A stretch of 64,000 bases of DNA, from NCBI GenBank assembly GCA_013368325.1, contig JAACJK010000001.1:3038001-3102000 (forward strand), written 5' to 3'. Positions 1 to 11,649 of this stretch are shown one piece after another. Source of the stretch: Ephemerocybe angulata. Lineage: Eukaryota; Basidiomycota; Agaricomycetes; Agaricales; Psathyrellaceae. Position numbers and translations under genes: made by a program. The notes under the pieces were generated by a model. The model ran no database searches and was not told the origin of the DNA. It was given only the letters and a program-made list of their open reading frames with translations. Within the stretch, counting starts at the first letter, position 1. The number at the start of each line of letters is the position of its first letter.

Positions 1-566
1 GGAGGACTGAGAGCTTTTGGCGCGGTAGTCAGAATTTGAGTTGGTACTACGTGAAGATTTGGAATGTACTGGGGATTCGGGAACCGGGCGCTTGTCGTGC
101 TTTGTGGGTATTTGGCAACGGCTTCCAGAGGCGCTCGCGCCGTGGCAAACTCCGACTCGGTCGAACTCATTCCACCACCACCATCATCTCCTCCACGCGA
201 CGTTCCGACTGGCGATGCTCCAGCGCGTCCCCAACCCCCTCCGGCGAGCCGTGGTACGTTTCCGTTAGCTGGGCGGTCACAACACCTGTAAATAATGGTC
301 TCCTGACGGTAAATTCACGACTCGGGTGTTTACAGCAGAATGCCCGTGCCTCGGGTCCCTCTATCTCGACAAGGGCTCCGGGAACTCTCTTGATCCAGGG
401 AATGCCTCGCAACTATTCTCTGAACACTGTATCAACGGTGCGGAAGACGCATGGACTGGGAAGCACACAACTGTTGTGCCCGATGACCAGTTCTGCTGTT
501 CAACACGATGTTGTGCGGGGCCGTCACAAGCGCATCGTCAGCAATCTGGACCCAAATTGCCTTAAG

Positions 567-1560
567 ATGTCAGACATCGTTGACTTGAATGGGCCTGGAG
601 AACCCAGCGTCAGGTTTGGAGGCGGCTCCGGGACGCGGCTGCATTACCATTACGTGCGGGATACCCACACCCCATTCCCCCCAAACTCCAGAGGCTTTCT
701 CTACTACCACAGCAAGCCAGGCCTTCCTTCAGGCGCAGGAGAGATTAGGTTTCGTGTGGCGGACTCTGGGCTCGCAGAGTCCCATTCGGCAGCTGACCTC
801 TTCGCGAATGGGAGGGATTTGTTGGACCACGCCGGTCACAGACCTTGGCGCATGCACATGCTTCAGCTTTACAAAACACGTAACTACGACCCCATCCGTC
901 AACTTCTTCTATCCCAAGGTCTTATTGATGCAGCTCGGGATCGCGAGACTGAACAGCGGGTTTCTGCGCTCAACTTAAACAATTTAGGGAGGTCGACCAT
1001 CCTGGATACCATCTCGGATACCTTTGTCATGCAGCTGCCTATTCAGACACTCAAGCTTGCTTTCATCCATGATGAAAGCATTGTGCCTTCTGGAGTGGCA
1101 TGGAATTTGCATTGGAGAGATAGACCTGAAACTGTAGAAGGCTCCGATGCGCATTGGAGAGAGTATCAAGGTGAGCGCCATACAATGATACTTCTATTGG
1201 TGCCTCAAGATGCCAGAACTCACTCAAGTGTGCTTTTTAGGATCTGCCGTCGTCAGGTTTGAGCTGAAAAAGGCAGAGACAAACAAGATGTTCTACAGGG
1301 TGAAAGAGGGCGAAGTCGTGCTTGTCCTCCGGATTGTCGAGCTTTTGGACCAAGCAAGTCCAGACGGGGTGCCGTTTCGCCTACCGGAAGGGGGTGACCT
1401 AATTCAGGGACTATCACCCAGTTTTTACTGGTTCATGCGTCTGGATAAGGCACGGAAGTACGGAGTTATCACACCCTCGTCGTTCAAGATTTTGGAGGAA
1501 TTGTATCTGGGCGATCGTGCTTCAACAGAAATAGCCCCCACGAAGAGTCCTTCGTCGTAG
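567..1560 (+). CDS. Unknown agaric protein, two exons
   Basis: Seen: join 567-1170 and 1241-1560, with a 70-bp intron (GTGAGC...TTTTAG) that moves the frame exactly onto the second exon. The product is about 307 residues. It begins MSDIVDLNGPGEPSVRF and is rich in aromatic and charged residues, with no signal peptide and no membrane segment. The frame stays open upstream to position 36, but that extension is low-complexity Ser/Arg/Thr and unlike the rest, so I start at the Met of 567. Inference: it looks like one of the uncharacterised mushroom families whose core reads 'GEIRFRV'. I do not know its function. Stop TAG at 1558-1560. The next recognisable gene is far away, so context gives no hint. 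Confidence 0.6.
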
Positions 1561-2012
1561 CTCCACCCTCATTCTAACTGCTTAATACGATGGACAAGTT
1601 TGAAGACCCTGGTGTCACATCTCCCCACGCGCAGTTACCGCAATGATTTGGGATGCTGCAAGGCAGCAGGTAAGTAATCACCATTGATTCTTCGGGTACC
1701 TTATACTATTCCCTAGCAATGTGGTCCTATCGTTCCTGCGCCATCACAGTGGGAAAGCGCCAGTGACCGCCAATGCTCGGGAAACACTCAGGAGCCAGAA
1801 CTGGCAGTAACCCTGGATTGGTCCCCTTTTCCTACGGTCTATGAGAGACAAATGGATGGATTTCCAACAAATACGTCGAGAGAAAGGAGTCGGCTATTGA
1901 GCTACAGCTCCTCCCTCCAGACCCGCTATCGATGCGATAGTCTGGTAGTCCACGAGGCTATTGCACCTATGCAGCCACAGGACCCCGGTTTATGCCCTGT
2001 AGGGGGTAGGTG

Positions 2013-2157
2013 ACAATCCGGACAAAAATCGCCGCCGTAGGCGGCGGAGCCCAGGTGACAATCCGGACAATTTGGGCCAGGATCGCGAAAAATCTCAGAT
2101 CCACAATCCGGACAAGGGAAGGAATCACTCTCCAAGGCAGATCGACAATCCGGACAA
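2013..2157. repeat. Four-copy ACAATCCGGACAA array
   Basis: The 13-mer ACAATCCGGACAA occurs at 2013-2025, 2058-2070, 2103-2115 and 2145-2157, with starts 45, 45 and 42 bp apart. The first spacer holds a perfect 7-bp inverted repeat (2030-2036 and 2040-2046, 3-nt loop). The spacers are otherwise unrelated. On the minus strand the motif reads as repeated CPDC, but no convincing gene surrounds it. The same core recurs near 3.2 kb. Confidence 0.7.
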
Positions 2158-2674
2158 ATGGTCTACATAGGGGGATGGACCTGAGGAGGCCCCAATGCCC
2201 AGCGATTCGTGTGTTCGAGCCCAGTCGTAGTCGTATTTTTTAGACTTTTTAGCAACAGTGAATAATATAGAGTCGGTGTTTATTTTGGTAATGGAGGCGG
2301 CAGCGGGGAGCGAGCTGGGAGCTGACTCCTCTCCCCATTCTTCGTCAATACGCACCAGTACCCCACGGACTATGAAGATAACTGACATGGTGAATCAAGA
2401 CGGTGGCGGCGCAATAGCTTAATTGACATGCACCGGTTATGTGAATAGGTCCAAACTCGACGCCAGGACATTTTCAAGAGGGTCAACCTGAGAGATCAGA
2501 ACCTGAATCTCATTCTCGATGCTCATGTCGACTCGATGCGCCCACTGAGGATTGACAATTATGCTTTCGTTTTCGTTCAATTCCGCTATATGTCGCACGC
2601 GGTGAGTTTCGTTCATTTTAATGTTCCTTTCTGCCTCACATACTCAAACATTCTGATTTCCGCTAGTTGTCACC

Positions 2675-3040
2675 ATGTATTCCAACAGCGCAGGTAAATC
2701 CAAGCGGCACGATGCGAAGACCGACACTACAGCAATCACAGGCCTTTCTTATCTCGGGATTCAACTGTATGAACGTACCTTTCGGGGCGCCACATTTAGC
2801 GCCGTTCACGAAGAAACCGCAGCCCTTCGCACATACCGGTTCGAAATGATCTCGCATTTCAACTTCATGCTCAGGATACCAAGAAACTGGGTGAAGAGGG
2901 TTGAAGTGGATGAGAACATCGAGCTCATACCTGAAGCTGCGAGTTGTTTCGACTCACTTGTAATGGATGAGGAGAGCCTCAAAAGTGCGATGGTACTCTT
3001 CACCAAGCGCCGTCAACCTGATACCGATGACGAAATGTAG
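2675..3040 (+). CDS. Possible terminal exon(s) of an unknown gene
   Basis: Seen: an open frame of 121 codons ending in TAG at 3038-3040. Its C-terminal half looks protein-like (LRIPRNWVKRVEVDENIEL) and ends in an acidic tail. A plausible upstream exon lies near 2463-2601, followed by a GTGAGT donor at 2602 and a CGCTAG acceptor at 2666. Joining that exon leads into a different frame, so I could not build a consistent model. It may be a degraded gene. No family recognised. Confidence 0.25.
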   Translation: MYSNSAGKSKRHDAKTDTTAITGLSYLGIQLYERTFRGATFSAVHEETAALRTYRFEMISHFNFMLRIPRNWVKRVEVDENIELIPEAASCFDSLVMDEESLKSAMVLFTKRRQPDTDDEM

Positions 3041-3183
3041 CCCTAGGTTTGTATGCTCTACGTACTATAGGAATAGGTCAATCTGGCTGTTCGCAGGCGC
3101 TTCGCAGACCATAATATGAGCGCGAAATGAGAAAATAGGCGAAAATAAGCGAAGAAATCGAATATTTTGAGGCTAGATCTCAG

Positions 3184-3270
3184 AATCCGGACAAAATTTG
3201 GCTCCCAGGCTGGCGCCTGGGAGCCAATCCGGACAAAATCGAGCATTTTGAGATTTCAAAATCCGGACAT
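3184..3270. repeat. Three AATCCGGACA copies around a 26-bp hairpin
   Basis: AATCCGGACAA/T occurs at 3184-3194, 3226-3236 and 3260-3270. Between the first two copies, 3200-3225 is a perfect palindrome with 10-bp arms (GGCTCCCAGG / CCTGGGAGCC) and a 6-nt loop. The arrangement of motif, hairpin and motif matches the array at 2.0 kb, so both probably belong to the same dispersed repeat family. No coding potential seen. Confidence 0.65.
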
Positions 3271-4293
3271 TGGAGGCCCTCACCCGGATCTAGCCTTGTC
3301 GCAGTATAAACCGGGGTCCTGCAGCCACTCCTCCGCATCTTCATCTGGCCCTCGTCCCTGCATTGTAGTAGGCCGTGCTTCAGTGATTCGATGGCTCACT
3401 TGCGAAGCCGGTGGCAAAGAGCCTCAAAACTTACCAAGCTATGGAATCGACGACTGCATTCTAAAGGGGTAGGACACAGCGTCTAGTCCCATAGACGACT
3501 AAGCATCCATGGGTGTCAGCGTTCTCTCTGCCAAAATCGGCTATATTCATTTTGGTTCTGGGTGACTTTGGGGTAACGGGCACTGCTCCATGCCGACGCG
3601 CTGCGATCTGATTAAGCGCGCGCTTGGTGCCGATTGATGTCGATGCAAGAGCCAGATATTCTGCCAATGGCTGCAGCACCCTTCGATCGACAATGCCTTG
3701 TATCGTAAGCTATAGGTGAGATAATTGGCCTGAGCTCGACCCTTGAAGGCAGCAAGAAAATGGGGTTCGTTCAAATTTCAGGGTCCCGTGTACTTGCGCA
3801 TCTTTCGCACAACTTTCGCATCGTATCCGGTCGCCCTTAAGCCTTCCTCGTAAGCACTTCACGTTCATGATTGCATCTTCGCCTCAAGGTCGAGCTTCTA
3901 CATATAAATGAATCGGGATATGATGACTTAGTATGCTTGTTAATTGAGTTACTCTGTGTAAGCCTTCATCAAACGAGTCGTTATTTAGGTCATTGAATAG
4001 AAAGCGAAACGTGATAAGTTAGATGAGCAAGGGGTGACCTGGGGTGACCGGTGAGAGCGTGATGGCATTTGGGTGGCCAATAAACGCCATTTTTCTTTCA
4101 AGCTGACGTACAATAGCGTACAATATGATTAGGGATTATAATGAGAATAAAAGTTTGGAAACAAATTGAATGGGAACAATGGCGGTCGGAGTCGAGAATG
4201 GGGAAGTACCAGTGCTGTAAAGCGAAGAATTATAAGATAGAATGATGAATTAGTTTGTCGAGATGCAAGATTGCAAGTCTACGATGCTGTTAG
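3271..4293. other. Intergenic, no gene seen
   Basis: About 1 kb without a convincing reading frame. The open frames on both strands are short and of random-looking composition. It includes the 3' flank of the zinc-finger gene, which lies on the opposite strand to the right. I saw no repeat, RNA gene or transposon end here. Confidence 0.5.
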
Positions 4294-5307
4294 TCAGTCA
4301 GTGGTATGGACTGGACTGTCTAGTTCTCAGGCCAAGACCGTATTGATTACTTTAAAGAAGGTTTCTGGATAGAGGATGTATGATTCAGATAACGAAGGCC
4401 CGAGAATCAAGTGCGGCTTACCTTTGATAGGGTTCGCGCAGTTAGGGGCGGAATTCCTCCGGCATCGACGACGGCAGACATTTGCAGAATGATCCTGCTC
4501 ACTGGCACAAGCGGCGCCGCAGCGACAAGAGGCATCTTCGGGGAAATGTGCGTAGTTGTCATGCAGGTTGTGGATGTGAAGGTGGCGCATGAGAGCATAA
4601 AGGTTGCGGACGACGTCTCCACACCCGGGACGACCGCAGATGATAGCATCCATCTCGTCCACACCTTGGGTCGTCATATAAAGCAAGGCTTCGCGGTGCT
4701 GCAATAGAAGGTTAGAAATTTGAAAGAAACAACCACTGAGGGGGGAACGGACCGTCTCTTGCAAAGCGTCCATGCGCGATTGGCAGCGGGTGGGATTCAG
4801 TTCCTCGTCGCCAGCGACAGGAACATAATCCTTGGGAGGAACAGGTGGCCCACAAGTATCGGCCATAACGTCTTCATCATAGGAAGACCAAGACGTGTTC
4901 GAGGAGAACGAGCTCGCCAAGACAGCTTCCAAAGGCATCCCAGCCCGGTATCGAGAGGCGAGCTGCTGAGCAGGAGTGCTAAGGCTCAAGGAGTACGAGC
5001 TGGCAGTCGAGTGTCGTCTCGGTTTAGTATTGCGAAGGCCCTCTATAGAAAAAGACCAGCAGCTGTAATCAGCGGAACGAGCGTCGTCGCAATCATCACC
5101 AGAAGGCCCGTCCGCAGGGCTGAGCTGTGCCTCCGCGGGAGGCCATTGCAGAATCGTCGGGTCCACCAGGGTATCCGCCATTCTAGAAGGCAAAAAGATA
5201 GCGTGCCGTTTGTTGGCAGACGCTAAACCAAGGCTGGGGGCGATACCGTCGAGGCTGATTTTAAGGAAAGCATCTTCTATAAAAGAGTGTGGAGATGTCG
5301 AATCCAT
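4294..5307 (-). CDS. C2H2-like zinc-finger protein, unknown role
   Basis: Seen, on the minus strand: exons 5307-4753, 4698-4422 and 4319-4294. The introns are 54 bp (GTCCGT...TTGCAG) and 102 bp (GTAAGC...AACTAG). About 285 residues starting MDSTSPHSF. The N-terminal half is Ser/Pro-rich and probably disordered. Towards the C-terminus lies one Cys-x4-Cys...His-x3/4-His unit (CGRPGCGDVV... then HLHIH), followed by several Cys pairs (CRCGAAC, CRRRC). Inference: one degenerate C2H2 finger suggests a nucleic-acid-binding or regulatory protein, but a single finger is weak evidence. If the last intron is retained, the frame ends instead at 4327. An upstream Met-initiated frame to 5397 is hydrophobic and unlikely. 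It shares a 493-bp divergent promoter with coq4. Confidence 0.6.
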
Positions 5308-5800
5308 AGCGCGGAGCAAAGCAAACCAGAAAACAGAACCCAGAGAGTGTGTCGAAGAAGCCTGGTGCCGAAACAGGAGGAGGAGAACGAGGAGCACAGA
5401 CGCGGCTGCTGTGCTTAAATACCTGACTCACTTGTTGATTCAGCTGTGGCAGGCAACGGGGATCCCATTGTAGAGGACATGGCCACCGTTATCTAAGCCC
5501 TGACACGGTTAAGAATGGGCAACAGAGCGGACAATGTTCAGCTCCCGCATGGTTCTCAACGGCGCCTCAAGTAACGGCGACAAGAAGCGCAATCGCAACA
5601 AAGCGATGCCAGCTAGCCACTCGCCGTTGCTGGGCACATTTCTAGCAGGTCAAAGGCCAGTGATGGTGGTGGAGAACAATGACCAGCCCACTGAAAGTCC
5701 AAGCAAACTTGCGTCGAATCACCTCACGATCACATGACGTAATATCCGCCGGCGGACCGGTCGAGGCCAGTCCACTCGTCTTTCATCCACAACGTCGACA

Positions 5801-6815
5801 ATGCGTCCAGCAATGCAGAACATTGCAAAGTCCAGCTTCAATAACTGCCTCAGATTGTCGAAACCGAGCGTTCAACGCAGCGTTATAGCCTTCTCGCAGC
5901 AGTCCCGCTCGACGAGCTCAAAGCCAAACTATGAGGGACATGTCCCTCTCAGCTGGTTCCAAACTGGTCTCTTGACGGTCGGTTCTGCCTTCATGGCTAT
6001 TACGAACCCTCGTAGAGGCGGTGAGCCCCGAATCTACGATCTTTCCGCGACTGCACCAATGACATTGGATGATAGATATGGTCGCTGCACTTGGGGAAAC
6101 GACGGCGGGCCCGTCTCTATCGTGGTTGCGGGACCAGATGCTCGGAAGCGCTGAAGGCCGCAAAATCTTGAAGGAGCGACCTAGGGTTAACTCTTCGACG
6201 GTCAGCATGGATCAGCTGGCTCAGCTGCCTGACGGGACTCTCGGAAAGGCATATGTTACTTGGTTGGAAAGGTGCGGTGTCACACCTGACACCAGGGAGC
6301 CTGTACGTATCAAGCCCTGCTGTAATAATCGTCACATCAACTTTCTAACCATATTCTGTCGGCAGGTGCACTATATCGAGGATCCAGAACTTGCGTATGT
6401 GATGCAGCGGTATCGCGAGTGCCATGACTTCTATCATTGCATCTGCAACATGCCCGTAAATGTCGAATCTGAATTGGCGCTCAAGTGGTTTGAATTCGCA
6501 AACCTGGGTCTTCCCATGACGGGATTAGCGGCATTGTTTGGCCCTCTCCGCCTTACCCCCCAGAAACGTGCCCGTTTGTTCTCAGAATACGTCCCTTGGG
6601 CTCTCAAATGCGGAGGAAGCGCAAAAAGCCTCATTACTGTCTATTGGGAAGAGCGGTGGACGCAGAATGTGGAGGATATCAAGAAGGAACTCGGAATCTG
6701 GGATGCGCCTCCCGCACGCTGGAGCAGGCCACTATCGGAAGCTAAAGAAGCCGCGGAACGGAGAGCACGCCAGGCCTCTGAAGGAGCAAGCAATCTCAAG
6801 ACCCCCAATGCATAG
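5801..6815 (+). CDS. coq4: Coq4, ubiquinone biosynthesis scaffold/metalloprotein
   Basis: Seen: join 5801-6020, 6076-6302 and 6366-6815, with introns of 55 and 63 bp. The 298-residue product has a basic, Ser-rich mitochondrial targeting N-terminus, then NPRRGDMVAALGETT. The family's metal-binding signature is ECHDFYHCICNMPVNVESE, i.e. HDxxH followed eleven residues later by Glu. The C-terminal region includes WERRWTQ-type motifs. Known: Coq4 sits on the matrix side of the mitochondrial inner membrane, organises the CoQ synthome and is implicated in C1 decarboxylation/hydroxylation of the ring. Length and order fit the family throughout, and I see no damage. It is divergent from the zinc-finger gene on the left. 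Confidence 0.95.
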
Positions 6816-8839
6816 AACTTGAAGGAGGTACGACATCGACTGGCTTCAAACAGTGTACCTTTTTCATGATTTCATCACCAATTCTATTCATTGATTCGTC
6901 GCTGTCAGACACAGCGCGCCTGATAAAAATTGTGGTGTTGGCTCCAAGTAGTTCCAGGCTCTAAAATAACGGCGTCACCTTCGCTCTCGTTAGTCTGGGC
7001 AGCGCTCTCGAATCTCTCGTGGCTGACGGTTGTAATACGGCGGATATTTACAGACACATATCCAGCCCCCATTGTCCTTATTCGAAGTTTTACGTGTTCA
7101 ACCCGGAAAGGAGTGGAAGCTTACTTGTCCCCGTTGTATGGTACGCAGCTAAGCCTTCTCAGTCGAGTCCTCCTCTTCCACTGCAATGACATTCTGACAG
7201 CGTGTCGACGGTCTCAAGAAGTGCGCCGCAACTGCCACCATCCAACCGAATACGTTCAGTGCTTTACTTATCAAATTTGCAATGCGGATGGCGCTGCCCA
7301 GGGTGCAATCAGGGTGTGCCCGTCCTATTTCGGCGTCCACATTCCGCTCAGCTGCGTGATCCGAGCGACTGTCAAGCCACTGGCAAGCAGGCCCACATGG
7401 AATTGCAGTGACATTCTTTGTGTCGTCAGTGCCGTGCAGCAGCGTGCAGCGTGCTGACCCACCCAGGGTCTACCCGTTCAAGGCAAAACATTCAGGAGAT
7501 ATCATACGCCGGTCAGGAGACCATGTTCACGGGTTGCTCATAGGGCTCAAAATGTCAATACCTTCCCTTCCTTCGGGGTACGTCCGTTAACCTTAACGAA
7601 GCCGCGAAGCTAACCATGTCGTGGACAAAATTTTAGACAGGTATGACAGTTTTGGTGACCTTGGTATGCTCATGGCCGTGACAGGTCTCTTTGATCTGAA
7701 GTTTTGGGGGTGTCCATACTTTAGCGCCCGCCCACGATCACCCTCGTGGGGAGCTCCCCGACCCTGAGCTCCGAGCCTACCTGGATTTGTGAGACCACAG
7801 GCCCCGGGTATTCAGGCTTAAGCGGCGCTTAGGACGCTCCTGATCGTCCTTCGAGGATCGGCTGCCGTCTTCTGGCTTGGACGGGCGTAGGCGGTCGTGT
7901 ACACCAAGTGTCGCTCGGCTGCTGGGGTGAAAATGCTTCGATTCCGAATTCCTGGTTCAGCGCTTGTCATTCCGAGCACGCGATACTTCTTGACAAACTC
8001 ACAGCAGCCAGTTGTACTTTTTTGACAGCACCTCAGTATAGCCGGCAGGACGTGTCAATCCCGGAAATCTAGAAAACAGCTCTGCTCTGCATGGACAAAA
8101 ACCAGATTGAACTCAACTTCCTGGCCTTGCTGTATGATCCCGTTTCTGCCAAGATTGAAGTACAGCTTTCCATAGGTATGTACACTCTGACATAACGAGG
8201 GTGCATGCACCCTCTAGAGTTCGGCTCCCCTCTTCCGCGAATGGATGCAAGAAGGTACGCACACATCTATTTCCTTTCTTCTATGCTTCACCCCATGGAA
8301 ACCATTAATGGGCTTCTAGCCTACACTGCATGGGTATATTCTGAGTTAATTCTGAGTACTTGTTTAAAGGGGGCTATAAGGCAGCGCCACGTTCCATGAG
8401 ATCCACGATTTGACCGACACGAGGCTTTAGAGTTTTGCTTGGATCACTGTCGGACGCAAATTGGAATATCTGGCTGTCAAACATTCCGAAAACATATAGC
8501 TTCGTCTATCCATGGAATAGGGTACGTTGTGCGTACGTATGTGCTCCTAGCTATATATAAACGAGTTCCCAGCATCAAAGAACTTCAGTTTGAGCTGGTT
8601 ATGTGGCACAAAGGAAGAGGAAGGAGGAAGGGAAGCTGGTTCCAATCGTCCGAAATTCGAGGCGCACCTGCAACGTCATTGATAACATTTCATCAAAACA
8701 AACTCCCCACTTTTCTCTACTGGTACCCTGTAAAGAATTTCCAATCATTCCCGTGCCTGGCCTAATATTTAAGGTGCAAGCCCATTCGCATTTATGTCTC
8801 CCTCCCTCCCCCGAATAACCGACTCCTTCCACTGCCACC
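6816..8839. other. Gene-poor 2-kb interval
   Basis: No consistent gene model found. On the minus strand around 7150-7420 there are short hydrophobic frames (one with LISKALNVFGWMVAVAAHFL) that could be exons of a decayed membrane-protein gene. A second minus-strand stretch, about 6925-7110, is open and Glu/Thr-rich, ending at a TGA. I could not join them. The rest (7600-8750) shows no coding signal. Confidence 0.35.
8764..8773 (+). promoter_or_regulatory. TATA-like AATATTTAAG
   Basis: An AT-rich TATA-like box lies about 67-76 bp before the ATG at 8840, after a GC-richer stretch and followed by a pyrimidine-rich leader. The distance is a little long for leader plus TATA in basidiomycetes but plausible. 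Inferred only from position. Confidence 0.35.
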
Positions 8840-9550
8840 ATGAACGCCTACCCCAACTTCAACCCACCTTGCCTCGACAAAGATGCCTCTATCCGCGAGC
8901 GACCCAATCCCAAAGCGCAGACAAATGTACGTCCGTCGAGACTTGGACTCGCGCTTCCGTGGCCGGGTCCAGACTGTATTGCACACGCTTACTCATTCTG
9001 CCGATCCCAGGCCTACCCCGCACAACCGAGCTTCCTCCCCCCGCGCTGCAGACACGCCATCGAAACCCATTCCTCCGTCCTCGTCGAATCAGCCCTTTCC
9101 CCCGCCAAATATGCCATATTCCAAGTCGCTGGCACCTCGCTCCTGCAGCTGTGCAGTTCCACACGATCGCCCAATTCATACATGACATCTGCAAAAATAG
9201 GAGCGTTCGGTGGCATCATCGTCACGATATTCTACCTCATGCTCGTGTTGACGCGCAATATCCCTGTCCCGGAGGACGACGACGACAAGGCTGGCGCGCA
9301 CGACGCAAAGGAACATCGCCGCTCTCTCTACATCCTTTTACACGAAACGCTGTACAGCGCGCTGGCGTCCGCTATTGGCTCGATGGCGTACTCGAGGTCC
9401 GGAGCTTATCACGTCGATATTTTCATTCAGACCTTTACTGGCTCGGTCGGACCCGTCGTCTTCCTTTTGGCGCTCGGGGTGCTAGTGGGAGCGACGTGGT
9501 GTGTTATGCGGGCCTATAAGAAGGCGATGGACTGGTATGCGGGGTACTAG
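8840..9550 (+). CDS. Small multi-pass membrane protein, unknown
   Basis: Seen: join 8840-8926 and 9011-9550, with an 84-bp intron (GTACGT...ATCCCAG). The intron length is a multiple of three, so an unspliced frame also stays open. Spliced product about 208 residues, starting MNAYPNFNPPCLDKDASIRE. Hydrophobic segments: a weak one around 'KYAIFQVAGTSLLQLC', a clear one 'FGGIIVTIFYLMLVL', and a C-terminal one 'VGPVVFLLALGVLVGATWCV'. An acidic loop (PEDDDDK) lies between the second and third. The C-terminus is MDWYAGY. Inference: an organelle or plasma-membrane protein conserved among mushrooms. I do not recognise a named family. A TATA-like box lies upstream, and AT-rich polyadenylation-type sequence follows. 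Confidence 0.65.
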   Translation: MNAYPNFNPPCLDKDASIRERPNPKAQTNVRPSRLGLALPWPGPDCIAHAYSFCRSQAYPAQPSFLPPRCRHAIETHSSVLVESALSPAKYAIFQVAGTSLLQLCSSTRSPNSYMTSAKIGAFGGIIVTIFYLMLVLTRNIPVPEDDDDKAGAHDAKEHRRSLYILLHETLYSALASAIGSMAYSRSGAYHVDIFIQTFTGSVGPVVFLLALGVLVGATWCVMRAYKKAMDWYAGY

Positions 9551-10249
9551 ACGCGCCGTCGAGCGCGGCCCCTATCTTCTAGAACGCGACTCGCGGCTTA
9601 CTTTTATGCGTCCTATAATCGCTTTCTATTCTGTACTTAATCTACATCTTACTAGGGCCTGCGCCTTCCATGTTCCTGCTGTTTTCCTAGTTTTCCATAC
9701 GCTGTACAGTTACTTGTCGTCTATTTCCTCTTCATTGCTGCCCCATACTTTACTCTCCCTCTAGACCTAATATACACTATATGTCGAATGTCAGACTGGG
9801 TCGCGCTCAATAATGCTCATCTGTACGCAGTGTTAACGTCAAGAGTAGATTCATGGGAGGTCATTTTGGTCGAGACTCATACATACGCAGTGTGAAGGGG
9901 ATGGTGCACGGCCGAAGCGCGCAGGCGCTATCATGTGGGCTTGGATATGGGCTCACAAGCGTGGGGCGGGCCGCCGCCGCTTTCCCATTTTCCGAAGTAA
10001 GACCCGACCGCGTTATCTCCTGGCACACACCTGAATTCACTTCCCCATACGCTAGAAAGTAAATGCAACCCTGAGATCCCCCCCGGATCATGCGACGGAC
10101 AAAAGCAGCGGGCGGTACGCCGACAACTTCACAGGCCGACTCGGATTCTGCGCCCTCAGAATGACGGACGGTCCTCCCGCAGAACCAGCTTGAACTTCTT
10201 ACAGCCTGCATGGGGGGCAATCAAGGACCCACAACCTGTCGCAAGGTAT
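9551..10249. other. Intergenic, no gene seen
   Basis: 3' flank of the membrane-protein gene, then about 500 bp without a convincing frame. A minus-strand frame of 119 codons at 9861-10220 has no recognisable motif and random-looking composition. Confidence 0.4.
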
Positions 10250-10477
10250 TTATTTGGGAATGGCAATCGCTCGAGGATTTCCAGAAACTTTATGATGAAG
10301 GAACCTGTCAGAAGAAGCATCTTCGATATTAAAGGGCGGCGGGCGCTTGATATCGGTGCCTGACGGCCACTGTTCGGAGGCCATTTTGCGACCAGGGCTG
10401 ATTTCCTGCGTCATGGGGTGGTCCTCTCTCAAATGGGGTTCCACAGTCCTGGTTAATTCATGCAGTCGCTCGGGCGT
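10250..10477 (-). CDS. Putative terminal exon, unknown protein
   Basis: Seen: on the minus strand, an acceptor (CTGCCTAG) at 10479-10478 is followed by exactly 75 codons and a TAA. The peptide looks constrained: TPERLHELTRTVEPHLREDH near the start and SGNPRAIAIPK at the end. A GTATGT donor lies about 70 bp upstream, but the exon before it does not continue the frame past a stop, so I cannot give a start. Either a real gene whose 5' exons I missed, or a fragment of a decayed one. No family recognised. Confidence 0.3.
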   Translation of the reverse strand, partial: TPERLHELTRTVEPHLREDHPMTQEISPGRKMASEQWPSGTDIKRPPPFNIEDASSDRFLHHKVSGNPRAIAIPK

Positions 10478-11649
10478 CTAGGCAGACGTCTTCAATGAAT
10501 AGGTTACTTTTAGCATACTTGTCTAAAGATACTCGTAGATACATACCAAGAAGAGGCCACACTGTTATCACACAATAGGAAGATAACTATCGTCATGGTG
10601 GTCTAGAGATTCCGTTTCTGAATGTGATTATATGTAATGAGCATGCCGTCGTCTGAATTGCGAGTCCGAGGGTCACGGAATGTGATAGTCTCGTATTGGC
10701 AAGTTGAAGCAGCAACCCATTATGCTTCTGACGACAAGGGGGGGCATTTACCTGACCCTATAGCTGCGCATCAGCGCTCAGACATATACGGGGCTCGAGT
10801 CTAGCAAAAGAGGAGAATAAATGATGTTCTTGTCTCAAGAAGCCGCAGGCTTTATGGCAAGTCCTTCACTCATCTGACCTTATAAAAGTACGATCACGAG
10901 AGCGAAAGGTAGACAGTGGACTACAGTCGGTGAAGCGTGTGCTTGTAAAAGCCTTAGAAGCATACAAGCGACGGCGAACTCACTTTAGGCCGGTACCTTC
11001 CGATTCACTGACCTGTGCCGCCCCTTCTAGTGACGCCTTTGGATGCAGGCACCGGGTGTCGCGGAAAATTGTATAGTAAACACACGGTTCCATTTTATGG
11101 CTGTACTCTAAGAAGCGTCTGGTATGTGCAGTAATTCTTTTAAAATATCTGGGATAGAGCTTCTATATGATGTAGGTAACCTCCTCTACCTCCAGTTCCT
11201 GCGATACCTGAGCGGAAATCCTTGGAAGTTCTCATGGTCTCCGACAAGACCTCAGATTCAGAGGACTCTATCGCCACCAGATCGGTACAGAAATAACTGA
11301 AGTGCCGAATGTATATCTGCATTGAGTTCCTTGGAACATCGGACGCTAAGGTGACTTGGATCGCCATGCTCAGACTACTCACAATGTCACCGACGTGACA
11401 ACTTGCTAAGCTCGGGAAGGACAAGCTAAATTTACGAAAAAAACGAAATAGAGGCTTAAGAAGACCCTCCTTTCCTGATAACTGTCGCGCAGGAAATGTG
11501 GCGGAGCTTAAGTTCCCCGACCTTCCTAGGCGTTTGCAGCTGTAACGCCCGTCCCTGATGGATTTGGCGCCCGGCATCCGGGTAAATGGGCTAGCCGGGA
11601 AGCTCTTGCCAACCACCGCCAAACTTGGTTTGCCACGCGGGCGCTTCGG
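10478..11649. other. Intergenic, no gene seen
   Basis: About 1.2 kb up to the edge of the transposon composite. A 178-codon minus-strand frame (11140-11676) starts inside the transposon end and has no recognisable domain, so I do not call it a gene. Confidence 0.4.

Noticed and set aside
36..566. N-terminal extension of the first gene's frame to position 36
   Set aside because: Low-complexity Ser/Thr/Arg composition, overlapping open frames on both strands and no family-like sequence; the Met at 567 starts a clearly different, protein-like region.
1926..2135. Minus-strand frame with repeated CPDC that looks like a zinc-ribbon protein
   Set aside because: The Cys pairs come directly from translating a repeated DNA motif; no start context, no splice partners, and the same motif recurs in non-coding sequence at 3.2 kb.
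2013..2157. CRISPR-like array
   Set aside because: Repeats are only 13 bp with four copies, the spacers contain hairpins, and the genome is eukaryotic.
8794..9519. 241-codon plus-strand frame
   Set aside because: Shadow of the membrane-protein gene at 8840-9550; no hydrophobic pattern and biased composition.
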